Assembly (NCBI RefSeq): GCF_001428305.1
Contig: NZ_LMRZ01000005.1
Location: 464,279 to 528,278 of the forward strand
DNA length: 64,000 nt
Reading direction: 5' to 3'
Origin: Janibacter sp. Soil728
Lineage (GTDB): Bacteria; Actinomycetota; Actinomycetes; Actinomycetales; Dermatophilaceae
Shown here piece after piece: positions 24,813 through 33,838 of the stretch. Numbering within the stretch: position 1 is the first letter of the stretch; each line of letters starts with the position of its first letter. The notes under the pieces were generated by a model, which was not told the origin of the DNA, made no database searches, and was given only the letters and a program-made list of their open reading frames with translations. The position numbers were made by a program, and so were the translations under genes.

Positions 24813-26384
24813 ATGGCGGGCATGAAGTCGACGTCCGCCCTCGCTCTGCTCGCCGCCGGGACCGCCGGCCTCGCCGCCCGGGACCTCCTGCAGAAGCAGC
24901 ACTCGCTCAAGCGCAACTTCCCGGTCCTCGCCAATGCCCGCTACCTCCTCGAGAAGATCGGGCCCGAGCTGAGGCAGTACATCGTCACGAGCAATGACGA
25001 GGAGCGTCCCTTCAGCCGGGACCAGCGCTCGTGGGTGTACGCGTCGTCGAAGATGGAGAACAACTACGTCGGCTTCGGCACGGACAACGACGTCGAGCGG
25101 GTCGAGGGCTACCCGATCTTCAAGCACCGCACCTTCTCCGACGTCTCGGCCTCGACCCCGACCCACCACGGGGAGGAGACCCCGCTCCCCTGCGCCAAGG
25201 TGCTGGGCGCGGCTCGTGGGCGACGTCATGCCTTCCGGCCGGAGTCGGTCGTCAACATCTCCTCGATGAGCTTCGGCTCGCTCTCGGGCAACGCGGTCCA
25301 CGCCCTCAACGAGGGCGCCCGCCTCGCCGGGTGCATGCAGCTGACGGGCGAGGGCTCCCTCTCCCCGTACCACCGGCAGGGTGGCGACCTGATCTTCCAG
25401 ATCGGTACGGCCTACTTCGGCTGCCGCGACGACGAGGGTCGCTTCGACCTGGCCAAGCTCCAGGCCGTCGTCGAGTCCGCACCGGTGAAGGCGATCGAGA
25501 TCAAGCTCAGTCAGGGTGCCAAGCCCGGCCTCGGTGGCATGCTGCCCGCTGCCAAGATCTCGCGCGAGATCGCCGAGACCCGTGGCATCCCGCAGGGCGA
25601 GGACTGCGCGAGCCCCTCCCGCCACACGGAGTTCGACGACATCGACTCCATGCTGGACTTCGTCGAGCTCCTGGCGGCGGAGACCGGGCTGCCCGTGGGC
25701 ATCAAGTCGGCCGTCGGGGACCTGACCTTCTGGGAAGACCTCGCCGAGGCCATGGCCGACGGGTCTCGTGGCGTCGACTTCATCGCCATCGACGGCGGCG
25801 AAGGGGGGACCGGCGCGGCTCCCCTCGTCTTCACCGATGCGGTGGCCCTGCCCTTCCGCCTGGCCTTCACCCGCGTCTACGCGATCTTCGCGAAGGCCGG
25901 TCTCACCGACCGGGTCGTATGGGTCGGCTCCGGCAAGCTCGGCCTGCCGGAGAATGCGCTCGTCGCCTTCGCGCTCGGCGTCGACATGGTGCACGTGGCC
26001 CGTGAGGCGATGCTCGCCGTCGGCTGCATCCAGGCGCAGCAGTGCCACACCGACCACTGCCCCACCGGGGTCGCCACGCAGAACCAGTGGCTCGCGCGCG
26101 GTCTCGACCCGACCCTCAAGGCGCAGCGCGTCAACAACTACATCCGCACCCTGCGCCGCGACCTGCTCAAGGTGTCGGAGGCCTGTGGTGTCTGGCACCC
26201 GGGTCTGCTGACGGTCGGTGACGTGGACCTGCTGCTGGGCAACCGCAAGGCGACAGCGCTGGGCGAGGTCTACGACTACGAGCCCGGTTGGGGCCGGCTC
26301 GGTGAGGAGGACGCGGCCGCCATCATCGAGCTGATGAGGCGGACCGCGCCCTCGGGCGAGGACGAGGTGGTCCCGGCTACTTGA
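24813..26384 (+). CDS. FMN-binding glutamate synthase-family protein, stand-alone
   Basis: This 523-residue protein holds only the FMN/synthase domain of glutamate synthase. SSMSFGSLSGNAVHALNEGA, IEIKLSQGAKPGLGGMLP and IAIDGGEGGTGAAPLVF are the TIM-barrel FMN and oxoglutarate motifs. The [3Fe-4S] ligands C-x5-C-x4-C occur in CIQAQQCHTDHCPTG. There is no N-terminal amidotransferase domain. The N-terminus SALALLAAGTAGLAARDL is weakly hydrophobic. ATG 24813 has GGAGG 4 nt upstream. The real substrate of this subgroup is not established. Confidence 0.9.
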   Translation: MAGMKSTSALALLAAGTAGLAARDLLQKQHSLKRNFPVLANARYLLEKIGPELRQYIVTSNDEERPFSRDQRSWVYASSKMENNYVGFGTDNDVERVEGYPIFKHRTFSDVSASTPTHHGEETPLPCAKVLGAARGRRHAFRPESVVNISSMSFGSLSGNAVHALNEGARLAGCMQLTGEGSLSPYHRQGGDLIFQIGTAYFGCRDDEGRFDLAKLQAVVESAPVKAIEIKLSQGAKPGLGGMLPAAKISREIAETRGIPQGEDCASPSRHTEFDDIDSMLDFVELLAAETGLPVGIKSAVGDLTFWEDLAEAMADGSRGVDFIAIDGGEGGTGAAPLVFTDAVALPFRLAFTRVYAIFAKAGLTDRVVWVGSGKLGLPENALVAFALGVDMVHVAREAMLAVGCIQAQQCHTDHCPTGVATQNQWLARGLDPTLKAQRVNNYIRTLRRDLLKVSEACGVWHPGLLTVGDVDLLLGNRKATALGEVYDYEPGWGRLGEEDAAAIIELMRRTAPSGEDEVVPAT

Positions 26385-27180
26385 TCTCGCGGGTGAGGAT
26401 CCGGTAGCTGCCGATCACGAGCGGCAGACCGACCCACATCGCGAAGCTCGTGGCCAGCTGCGCCCAGCTCTCCCCGGTCATGGTCCCCTCCGTGAGCGGC
26501 CCGGTGACGAGGTTGAGGTCGAGCCAGCTCGCGACATCCGACATCCGCTCGATCATCGCGGTGAGGATCGTCCACACCGTCGGCAGCGCGAGGCTCGCCA
26601 CGATGGCGATCGGGGTGTTGAGGAAGGCCGCACCGAAGGCGACACCCTGCAGGGTGAAGATCAGCGCGGTGAGGACCACGCCGGCGAGCGAGATCCCGGT
26701 CAGGGTGAACTCTCCTGCGGAGACCAAGGTCGCCAACGCGGCAGCAGTCCCGCCTGCAGCCAGCAGGACGAGGCACAGGACGAGCGCGGCCGCGACCTTG
26801 GCGGCGATGATCCGCCCTCGTCGGGGCACGAGGGTGAAGGTCGCCAGACCGGTCCGCTGGCTCCACTCCTGGGTCGCGGACATGATGCCCATGATCGGCA
26901 GCAGCATCATCAGCGGCATCGTGATGAAGCCGAGGAAGGTCGGGTACCGGTGATCCTGCTCCTGCCCCCAGATGACCAGACCGCCGGCGACGAGGAAACC
27001 GACTCCGGCCATGGTGATGAGCATCCACAGTCCGGCGCGGGTGTCGACCATCTTGCGCACCTCGATGGTGACGAGTCGCACGAAGGGCACCCGGTCACCG
27101 GACACGTCGACGGGTGGTCGCGCGGCGCTCGACGACGTGGCCTGCGATGCGGACTCGGTGGGTGCGGTGGCGGTGCTCAT
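26377..27180 (-). CDS. ABC-2 type exporter permease
   Basis: This 267-residue membrane protein has about six transmembrane helices (WMLITMAGVGFLVAGGLVIW, MPLMMLLPIMGIM, VAAALVLCLVLLAAGGTAAA and others). The conserved QEWSQRTGLATFTLVPRRGR loop is typical of permeases that pair with DrrA/BcrA-type ATPases. It overlaps the ATPase gene by 4 nt. Its stop overlaps the convergent glutamate-synthase-like gene by 8 bp. Substrate unknown. Confidence 0.88.
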   Translation of the reverse strand: MSTATAPTESASQATSSSAARPPVDVSGDRVPFVRLVTIEVRKMVDTRAGLWMLITMAGVGFLVAGGLVIWGQEQDHRYPTFLGFITMPLMMLLPIMGIMSATQEWSQRTGLATFTLVPRRGRIIAAKVAAALVLCLVLLAAGGTAAALATLVSAGEFTLTGISLAGVVLTALIFTLQGVAFGAAFLNTPIAIVASLALPTVWTILTAMIERMSDVASWLDLNLVTGPLTEGTMTGESWAQLATSFAMWVGLPLVIGSYRILTREIK

Positions 27181-28073
27181 GCGGCAATCCCCTCTCGGGA
27201 CTCGGCGGCGGTCAGGGTGAGGAAGAGCTCCTCGAGGCCGCCGGCGGAGCCGGAGGCGAGGTCGGTGAGGACGACGCGGGCATCGAGCGCGATGCGGCCG
27301 ACGGCCTCGCTGCTCGTCTGGGCGAGCAGCCCGGCGGGACTCGAGGTGACCTCGATGCCTGCTCGGGTCAGTGCATCGGCGAGCGCCGCGTCATCGGTGG
27401 ACCGCACGCGGGTGCCCTGCTGCTGGAGCAGCTCCTCGACGGTGCCCTCGGCGACGATGCGGCCGCCCCCGATGATGACCAGCTCGTCGGCGACGATCTG
27501 CACCTCGGACAGCAGGTGCGAGGACAGCAGGACCGTGCCGCCGCGGTCGGCGAAGCCACGCAGCAGCCCGCGCATCCAGTGGATGCCCTGCGGGTCCAGA
27601 CCGTTGGCCGGCTCGTCGAGGATCAGCACCTCGGGATCACCGATGAGTGCAGCGGCCAGGCCGAGACGCTGACGCATGCCGAGCGAGTAGTTGCGCACTC
27701 GCCGACCGGCCTCCTTGTCGGTGAGGCCGACGGTGGCCAGCCCCTGGGTGACTGCGCTCGGTCCGACACCGATGGTCCTGGCGGCGAGGGACAGGACCTC
27801 CTTGCCGGTGCGTCCCGGGTGCTGGGCGGAGGCGTCCAGCATGACGCCGACATGGCGCCCGGGGTTGGGCAGCTCCCGGTACCGGCGGCCGAGGACGAGC
27901 GTCTCACCGGAGGTCGGCGGCGTGAGCCCGGTCATCATCCGCATCGCGGTGGACTTGCCGGCGCCGTTGGGGCCGAGGAACCCGGTGACGCTGCCCGGGC
28001 GGGCCGTGAAGGAGATGTCGTGGACGGCGGTGAAGTCGCCGTACCGCTTGGTGAGGTCGGTGGCCGTGATCAT
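27177..28073 (-). CDS. ABC exporter ATP-binding protein, DrrA/BcrA type
   Basis: This 298-residue ATPase has Walker A GPNGAGKSTAMRMMTG (near 37), signature SLGMRQRLGLAAAL (near 135) and Walker B VLILDEPANGLDPQG. The start ATG 28073 (MITATDLTKRYGDF) matches the family; upstream codons are non-conserved. A C-terminal extension of about 90 residues is common in antibiotic or lipid exporters. Divergent from the histidine kinase gene, which probably regulates it. Confidence 0.93.
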   Translation of the reverse strand: MITATDLTKRYGDFTAVHDISFTARPGSVTGFLGPNGAGKSTAMRMMTGLTPPTSGETLVLGRRYRELPNPGRHVGVMLDASAQHPGRTGKEVLSLAARTIGVGPSAVTQGLATVGLTDKEAGRRVRNYSLGMRQRLGLAAALIGDPEVLILDEPANGLDPQGIHWMRGLLRGFADRGGTVLLSSHLLSEVQIVADELVIIGGGRIVAEGTVEELLQQQGTRVRSTDDAALADALTRAGIEVTSSPAGLLAQTSSEAVGRIALDARVVLTDLASGSAGGLEELFLTLTAAESREGIAA

Positions 28074-28127
28074 GCCCCAACGATGCGTCGTGGGAGGCGA
28101 CGTGGGCATCGGCCGCAGGTCGTGAAC

Positions 28128-28210
28128 CCACCTACGACTTTGGGAGGGGGCTGCTCCCCGAGAGCCCGACCTGTGGCGGATGCCGGTTCGGTCGCCTGCC
28201 ACCTACGGTT
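28128..28210. promoter_or_regulatory. Divergent control region with repeated CCACCTACG boxes
   Basis: CCACCTACG occurs at 28128-28136 and 28199-28207 as direct repeats 71 bp apart, each followed by a T/G run (ACTTTGGG and GTTGGGG). The second copy contains TACGGT (28204-28209), which is 6 nt before the kinase GTG and fits a leaderless -10. Repeats in the gap between an ABC pair and a two-component pair are plausible response-regulator sites; this is inference. Confidence 0.5.
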
Positions 28211-28215
28211 GGGGC

Positions 28216-29424
28216 GTGACCTCCACCCCAGCTCTCGACGAGCGGCTCCCGGACCGGCTGACGTGGTGGGACACCACGTGGCGGGTGGGCGTGGCCCTCC
28301 TGCTCGGCCTGGTGTTCTGGGTCTTCACCGCGGCGCTCCTCTTCCCCGACCCCGACCAGGAGCCGGAGACCTGGCGTGGACTCTGGCTCATCCTCGTCGA
28401 CCCGCTCCTGGGGCTGATCGCCGCAGGGTGCCTGCTGCTCCGCCGGCGCTGGCCCGTCACCATCACGGCCGTGACGACGGTGCTGACGGCTGCCTCGACC
28501 GTGGCCGCCGGCGCGCAGACCATCGCCCTGACGTCACTGGCCACGCGTCAGCGCTGGCGCGAGATCCTCCCGATGGGCGCGCTCACCGTGGCCGCCGGCC
28601 TCTTCTCCGCGCGCATCATCTACCCCGAACCCGGACCCGGCTCCCTGCCGCTGTGGATCGAGGGCCTGGTCAACGTGCTCGTCGTGGGCATCATCGTCGC
28701 CGTCGGGTACTCCATCGGCTCACGGCGCGCCCTCGTGCGCTCCTGGGTGCAGCGGGCCCAGACGGCGGAGTCCGAGCAGCGCGCCCGGGTGGCCCAGGCA
28801 CAGACGGCCGAACGCAGCCGGATCGCCCGGGAGATGCACGACGTGCTCGCGCACCGCATCTCGCTGGTGACGATGCACTCCGGTCTCCTCAGCTATCGAC
28901 CCGACCTCCCCGAGGACGAGCGCCGGGCCGCCATCACGGCCATCGACACCAACGCACGAGCCGCGTTGACGGACCTGCGTGAGGTGCTTGGCGTGCTGCG
29001 AGAGGACGCGGGGGGCTCCCCCCTTCGCCCGCAGCGCACTCTCGCCGACCTACCGGAGCTGCTCGACGACGCGCGGTCCGCGGGCACCAGGGTCAACCTC
29101 ACCGAGGGTGGGCCGGATCTGACGACCCTCCCGGAGACGACGAGCCGGACGGCCTATCGCGTCATCCAGGAGGGCCTGACCAATGCCCGCAAGCATGCAC
29201 CCGGCGCCACGGTGGTCATCCACCTCGCCGGCCGGTCCGGTGGCGGGCTCGAGGTGACGGTCACCAACCCGAGCTCCCTGAGCCGCGATGCGCGCCCCGT
29301 CCCCGGTGCGGGGGTCGGGCTGCTCGGCCTGTCCGAACGCGTGAGCCTGGCGGGTGGACGGATGGAGCACGGCTGGCGTGACGACCAGCACCGGCTGAAG
29401 GTGTGGCTACCGTGGGCCCCGTGA
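28216..29424 (+). CDS. Sensor histidine kinase, NarL-type partner (HisKA_3)
   Basis: This 402-residue kinase starts at GTG 28216. Residues 25-165 contain four to five membrane helices (VALLLGLVFWVFTAALLF, LILVDPLLGLIAAGCLLL and others) with little extracellular sequence, so it may sense membrane stress or an intramembrane ligand. The phospho-acceptor His is in REMHDVLAHRISLV. ATP-binding motifs are QEGLTNARKHAPG and GVGLLGLSERV. The stop overlaps the regulator start as GTGA. Confidence 0.94.
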   Translation: MTSTPALDERLPDRLTWWDTTWRVGVALLLGLVFWVFTAALLFPDPDQEPETWRGLWLILVDPLLGLIAAGCLLLRRRWPVTITAVTTVLTAASTVAAGAQTIALTSLATRQRWREILPMGALTVAAGLFSARIIYPEPGPGSLPLWIEGLVNVLVVGIIVAVGYSIGSRRALVRSWVQRAQTAESEQRARVAQAQTAERSRIAREMHDVLAHRISLVTMHSGLLSYRPDLPEDERRAAITAIDTNARAALTDLREVLGVLREDAGGSPLRPQRTLADLPELLDDARSAGTRVNLTEGGPDLTTLPETTSRTAYRVIQEGLTNARKHAPGATVVIHLAGRSGGGLEVTVTNPSSLSRDARPVPGAGVGLLGLSERVSLAGGRMEHGWRDDQHRLKVWLPWAP

Positions 29425-30107
29425 GCACCCCGAGCAACGACCCGATCTCGGTCGTCCTCGTCGATGACGACCCGATGGTGCGCACCGCGCTGTCGATGAT
29501 CCTCGGGGGCGCGCCGGAGATCACGGTCGTCGCCCAGGCGCCGGATGGTCGGCAGGGCCTGTCGGTCATCGCCGAGCACTCCCCCGATGTCGTCCTCATG
29601 GACATCCGGATGCCGCGGATGGACGGGTTGGCCGCCACCGACGCGCTGGTCCGCAGCGGGTCGTCGAGCAAGGTCATCATCCTCACGACCTTCGACGCCG
29701 ACGACGACGTGATGCGGGCCCTGCAGCACGGCGCGGACGGCTTCCTGCTCAAGGACACTCCTCCGGACCGGCTGGTCGAGGCGGTCCGTCTCGTGGCCGC
29801 GGGGCAGTCGATCCTCTCCCCCAGCGTCACGGCGTCAGTGCTCAGCTCCGTGCGGGCGAGCGGCGGCTCCGGGTCAGGTGCATCTCGTGACGAGGCCCGG
29901 GCCAGACTGGCTGCACTCACCGATCGCGAGCTGGAGGTCGCCAGAGCCGTCGGCTCGGGCCTGTCCAATGCGCAGATCTCCGGCCAGCTCTACCTCAGCG
30001 TGGCGACGGTCAAGGCGCATGTCGGCCGCATCCTCGACAAGCTGGACGCGGACAACCGGGTGCAGGTGGCCATCGCCGTGCACGAGGCCGAGCTCGACGC
30101 CCCCTGA
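29421..30107 (+). CDS. Response regulator, NarL/FixJ family
   Basis: This 228-residue regulator has a receiver domain with the acidic pair in VVLVDDDP and the phospho-Asp in VVLMDIRMPRMDG (near 57). The C-terminal LuxR-type helix-turn-helix LTDRELEVARAVGSGLSNAQ ends in VATVKAHVGRIL. GTG 29421 overlaps the kinase stop. Its stop codon lies within the left arm of palindrome copy 2. The probable target is the adjacent ABC operon. Confidence 0.95.
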   Translation: MSTPSNDPISVVLVDDDPMVRTALSMILGGAPEITVVAQAPDGRQGLSVIAEHSPDVVLMDIRMPRMDGLAATDALVRSGSSSKVIILTTFDADDDVMRALQHGADGFLLKDTPPDRLVEAVRLVAAGQSILSPSVTASVLSSVRASGGSGSGASRDEARARLAALTDRELEVARAVGSGLSNAQISGQLYLSVATVKAHVGRILDKLDADNRVQVAIAVHEAELDAP

Positions 30108-30137
30108 CCGTGCATTGCCATAGGGCAATGCACGGTC
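30106..30137. repeat. Palindromic 3'-end element, copy 2 (regulator/aroB convergent gap)
   Basis: GACCGTGCATTGCC and GGCAATGCACGGTC form a perfect 14-bp stem around a 4-nt loop (ATAG). This is the longest stem of the family in the window. It sits between two convergent genes, 17 nt from the aroB stop and overlapping the regulator stop, a position suited to a bidirectional terminator. There is no T-run on either strand. Confidence 0.85.
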
Positions 30138-30154
30138 AGGTCGTGGTGGCCGGG

Positions 30155-31237
30155 TCAGGCCAGGGCGGCGTAGGCCTCGCGCAGCAGCGACTCGTCGGGA
30201 CCCTCGAGGCGGCCGGGCTCGGCGAGGCCGTCGAGGACGACGAAGCGCAGGGTCGCCCCGCGGGTCTTCTTGTCCCGGCGCAGCGCGACCAGCAGCTCGT
30301 CGAAGGTCGCCCGCGAGTAGGTCGTCGGCAGGCCGAGGAGTCCCAGGACGTACCGGTGACGCTCGAGGAGGGCGGCGTCGATCCGCCCGGTCCGGTGGGC
30401 GATCTCGGCGGCGTAGACCATGCCGATCGCCACGGCCTCGCCGTGCCGCATCCGATAGCCCTCGTGGTGCTCGATGGCGTGCCCGAGGGTGTGGCCGTAG
30501 TTGAGGATCTCGCGCAGGTGCGACTCGCGCAGGTCAGCGGCCACGACCGTGGCCTTGATGGCGATCTTGCGCTCGATGACCTCGCGCAGCGCGGCCGACC
30601 CGGGGTCCTGCACGGCCGACTCGTCCACCTCGACGATCTCGAGGATGCGCGGATCGGCGATGAACCCGCCCTTGACGACCTCGGCCAGCCCGGCCGACAG
30701 GTCCGCCGGCGGCAGGGTGCTCAAGTGGTCCAGGTCGCACAGGACCGCGGCCGGGGTGTGGAAGGCCCCGACGAGGTTCTTGCCCTCTGCGGTGTTGATC
30801 CCCGTCTTGCCTCCCACCGCGGCGTCGACCATGCCGAGCACGGTCGTCGGCACGTGGACGACGGCCACGCCGCGCAGCCACGCCGCTGCGGTCCAGCCAC
30901 CGAGGTCGGTGACGCTGCCGCCACCGACAGCGACGACCGCGTCGCTGCGGGTGAAGCCGGCCTGCCCCATGGTCGCCCACAGGTCGGCGGCGACGGTGAC
31001 GGTCTTGGCTGCCTCTGCGTCCGGGACCGCGGCGACATGAACCTCGAGCCCGGCGTCACGCAGGGCCGTCACCACGGGCGCCGCGAGTCGCGCCAGGGGC
31101 GCACCGTGGACGACGAGGACCCGGGCCACGCCCTGTGGGAGCACCTCGGCCACCCGGGCGGAGACCCCGTGGCCGACGAGCACGTCGTAGTCCTCCCCGA
31201 CAGGGATGGCCGTCACATCGTCGGTCACGCCGCTCAT
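30155..31237 (-). CDS. aroB: 3-dehydroquinate synthase
   Basis: This 360-residue NAD/zinc enzyme makes 3-dehydroquinate from DAHP. AVGGGSVTDLGGWTAAAWLR is the NAD region; PTTVLGMVDAAVGGKTGIN and the zinc-binding LNYGHTLGHAIEHHEGY are intact. ATG overlaps the aroK stop as ATGA. Last gene of the aro run. Confidence 0.97.
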   Translation of the reverse strand: MSGVTDDVTAIPVGEDYDVLVGHGVSARVAEVLPQGVARVLVVHGAPLARLAAPVVTALRDAGLEVHVAAVPDAEAAKTVTVAADLWATMGQAGFTRSDAVVAVGGGSVTDLGGWTAAAWLRGVAVVHVPTTVLGMVDAAVGGKTGINTAEGKNLVGAFHTPAAVLCDLDHLSTLPPADLSAGLAEVVKGGFIADPRILEIVEVDESAVQDPGSAALREVIERKIAIKATVVAADLRESHLREILNYGHTLGHAIEHHEGYRMRHGEAVAIGMVYAAEIAHRTGRIDAALLERHRYVLGLLGLPTTYSRATFDELLVALRRDKKTRGATLRFVVLDGLAEPGRLEGPDESLLREAYAALA

Positions 31238-31746
31238 GCATCCTCCAACCGGGACAGTGCCTCGGCGACGACGTCGTCGACCCCGCGCCCGGCGGTGTCC
31301 ACCCGGTGGGTGGCCAGCGACTCGTAGGTCGGGCGACGGCTCTCCATGGTCTTGATCCAGCTCTGCCGGGGGTTGACCGACAGCAGCGGCCGGCTCTTGT
31401 CGAAGCCGATCCGCTTGGCGGCGTCAGCGATGCCGACGTCGAGGAAGAGCACGGTGTGTCCCTCCAGCGCCTCGGTCACTGCAGGGATCATCGGCGCGCC
31501 ACCACCGAGCGCGAGGACGGTGCCGTCCTCACGGAGTGCATCGAGCACTGCGCGCTGCTCCGCCGCCCGGAAGTAGTCCTCGCCCGACTCGACGAAGAGG
31601 TCGGAGATGCTGCGCCCCTCCCGCTCCTCGACGAGGGCGTCGGTGTCGACGAGGCGTCGGCCGAGGCGCTCGGCCAGCCCTCGGGCGACCGTCGACTTGC
31701 CGACGCCGGGAGGACCGATGACGACGACGAAGGGAGCCCCGCTCAC
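31234..31746 (-). CDS. aroK: Shikimate kinase
   Basis: This 170-residue kinase phosphorylates shikimate. The P-loop is GPPGVGKST, shikimate contacts are in [14 protein letters not shown] and ALGGGAPM, and the lid Arg is in [12 protein letters not shown] chose GTG 31746 because it overlaps the aroC stop as GTGA; an upstream start at 31755 adds three residues. Confidence 0.96.
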   Translation of the reverse strand: MSGAPFVVVIGPPGVGKSTVARGLAERLGRRLVDTDALVEEREGRSISDLFVESGEDYFRAAEQRAVLDALREDGTVLALGGGAPMIPAVTEALEGHTVLFLDVGIADAAKRIGFDKSRPLLSVNPRQSWIKTMESRRPTYESLATHRVDTAGRGVDDVVAEALSRLEDA

Positions 31747-32972
31747 GCCTCCCACGTCCGCATGAGCTCGGGGATCGACTCGAGGTAGGACCGGTGGTTG
31801 CGGGCGGTCTCCGCGACCGAGTCACCGCCGAACTTCTCGACGCAGGCCTCCGCGAGGACGAGGGCGACCATCGCCTGGGCGACGACCCCGGCGGCCGGGA
31901 CGGCACAGACGTCGGAACGCTGGTGGATGGCGGTCGCGGGGTCGGTGCCGGCCACGTCGACGGTCTCCAGGGCGCGCGGGACGGTGCTGATCGGCTTCAT
32001 CGCGGCGCGCACGCGCAGCACGTCACCGGTACTCATCCCCCCTTCGGTCCCCCCGGCACGACCCGTGCGCCGGTGGATGACGCCGGCGGAGTCACGCTCC
32101 ATCTCGTCGTGGGCCGCGGACCCGCGACGGCGGGCGGTGGTGAAGCCGTCACCGACCTCGACCCCCTTGATCGCCTGGATGCCCATGAGCGCGCCGGCCA
32201 GACGCGCATCGAGCCGCCGGTCCCAGTGGACGTGACTGCCCAGCCCGGGCGGCAGGTCGTAGGCCAGCACCTCGACGACGCCGCCGAGGGTGTCGCCGTC
32301 CTTCTTGGCCGCCTCGATCTCGGCCACCATCGCGTCGGTGCCCTCGCGGGTCATCGCGCGCACGGGGTTGGCATCGAGTGCGTCGACATCGTCGGGTGTG
32401 GGCAGCGGCCCGTCGGCGGGCGCCTCACCCTCACCGATGGCGACGGTGTGCGCGACGAGGCGGATGCCGTAGGCCTGCTCGAGGAAGCGCTCGGCGATCT
32501 CGCCGAGGGCGACGCGCGCCGCGGTCTCGCGCGCGGAGGCGCGCTCGAGGATCGGGCGGGCCTCGTCGAAGCCGTACTTCTGCATGCCCACGAGGTCGGC
32601 GTGCCCCGGACGCGGGCGGGTCAGCGGACGGTTGCGGGCGATCTCCTTGTCGGCGCCGATGTCGTCGGCGGCGGCCAGGGCCGCGCTCTCGACGGGGTCG
32701 GCACCCATGACCGTCTCCCACTTGGGCCACTCGGTGTTGCCGATCATGACGGCCAGCGGCGAGCCGAGGGTGCTCCCGTGACGTACCCCGCCGAGGAAGG
32801 TCACCTGGTCCTGCTCGAACTTCATCCGGGCGCCCCGGCCGTACCCGAGGCGGCGTCGGGCGAGAGCAGCAGCCACGTCCGAGGTCCTCACCTCGACCCC
32901 GGCGGGCAGCCCTTCGAGGGTCGCCACGAGGGCTTGGCCGTGCGACTCACCAGCGGTCAACCAACGCAACAT
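31743..32972 (-). CDS. aroC: Chorismate synthase
   Basis: This 409-residue FMN-dependent enzyme makes chorismate from [24 protein letters not shown] is the invariant N-terminus, which fixes the start at ATG 32972. [32 protein letters not shown] and [20 protein letters not shown] are family signatures. EPSP synthase (aroA) is not in this window. Confidence 0.98.
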   Translation of the reverse strand: MLRWLTAGESHGQALVATLEGLPAGVEVRTSDVAAALARRRLGYGRGARMKFEQDQVTFLGGVRHGSTLGSPLAVMIGNTEWPKWETVMGADPVESAALAAADDIGADKEIARNRPLTRPRPGHADLVGMQKYGFDEARPILERASARETAARVALGEIAERFLEQAYGIRLVAHTVAIGEGEAPADGPLPTPDDVDALDANPVRAMTREGTDAMVAEIEAAKKDGDTLGGVVEVLAYDLPPGLGSHVHWDRRLDARLAGALMGIQAIKGVEVGDGFTTARRRGSAAHDEMERDSAGVIHRRTGRAGGTEGGMSTGDVLRVRAAMKPISTVPRALETVDVAGTDPATAIHQRSDVCAVPAAGVVAQAMVALVLAEACVEKFGGDSVAETARNHRSYLESIPELMRTWEA

Positions 32973-33007
32973 GGGCGCAATCCTCGCACTTCGATCGCGG
33001 GGCGCCG

Positions 33008-33838
33008 TCAGGCGTCCGGGGTGTGGCCCAGCGCCGCTCGTCCTGCCGACTGCATCGCCTCGACCGGCGCGGGTGTCCCGGTGAACAGCTCGAACTGCCG
33101 CGCGGCTTGATGGACGAGCATCTCGAGCCCGGAGACGATCGTCGCACCGTGCTCGCGTGCGGCCCTCGCCAGCGGCGTCGGCCAGTCCGCGTAGACGACG
33201 TCGAGGAGGGTCACCCCGTCGAGGACTCCGGTCAGGTGCCCGGCGGCCGCTGCGTTGGCCGGTCCTCCCGGCACGGTGGAGACGATCGCCGCGTCGCCGG
33301 TGAGTGACCACTCGTCCAGGGGCACGATGAGCACGTCGACATCAGCGACGTCGCGCAGCTCCTCGGCTCGCTGCGGCGTGCGAGCAGCGACCGTGATGCG
33401 GGTGGCCCCGAGCCCCACGAGGCCGAGGAGGGCGGAGCGTGCCGTCGCGCCGGACCCGACGATCGTCGCCGAGGTGATGCCCGTGGCGCCCGCGTCCGCC
33501 AGCGCGCGGGTCACCCCGTGCACGTCGGTGTTGTCCCCGCGCCAGCCGGCATCGGTGCGCACGAGCGTGTTGATCGCTCCCGCACGGTGCGCGAGCTCGC
33601 TCACCTCGTCAGCCACCTCGAAGGCCGAGACCTTGAGCGGCATCGTCAGGCTGAGCCCGCGCCACGAGCCGTCCAGCCCGGCGACGAAGGGGGCCAACCC
33701 CCCTTCGTCCACGTCATGAGGGGTGTAGTCCCAGCCCGAGAGGCCAGCTGCCACATATCCCGCCCGGTGCAAGGTCGGCGACAGGGAGTGCCGGATCGGG
33801 CTCCCGAGGACCCCCGCGTGGTGGGTCGGGCTCAGCAC
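33008..33838 (-). CDS. aroE: Shikimate dehydrogenase
   Basis: This 276-residue enzyme reduces 3-dehydroshikimate. Substrate motifs are [17 protein letters not shown] and LSLTMPLK with the catalytic Lys; GDNTDVHG carries the partner Asp. The nucleotide loop is [12 protein letters not shown], somewhat unlike the usual GAGGA. GTG 33838 is chosen because AGGA lies 4 nt upstream and it overlaps the mltG stop by 7 nt; an earlier start at 33862 would overlap more. Confidence 0.94.
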   Translation of the reverse strand: MLSPTHHAGVLGSPIRHSLSPTLHRAGYVAAGLSGWDYTPHDVDEGGLAPFVAGLDGSWRGLSLTMPLKVSAFEVADEVSELAHRAGAINTLVRTDAGWRGDNTDVHGVTRALADAGATGITSATIVGSGATARSALLGLVGLGATRITVAARTPQRAEELRDVADVDVLIVPLDEWSLTGDAAIVSTVPGGPANAAAAGHLTGVLDGVTLLDVVYADWPTPLARAAREHGATIVSGLEMLVHQAARQFELFTGTPAPVEAMQSAGRAALGHTPDA

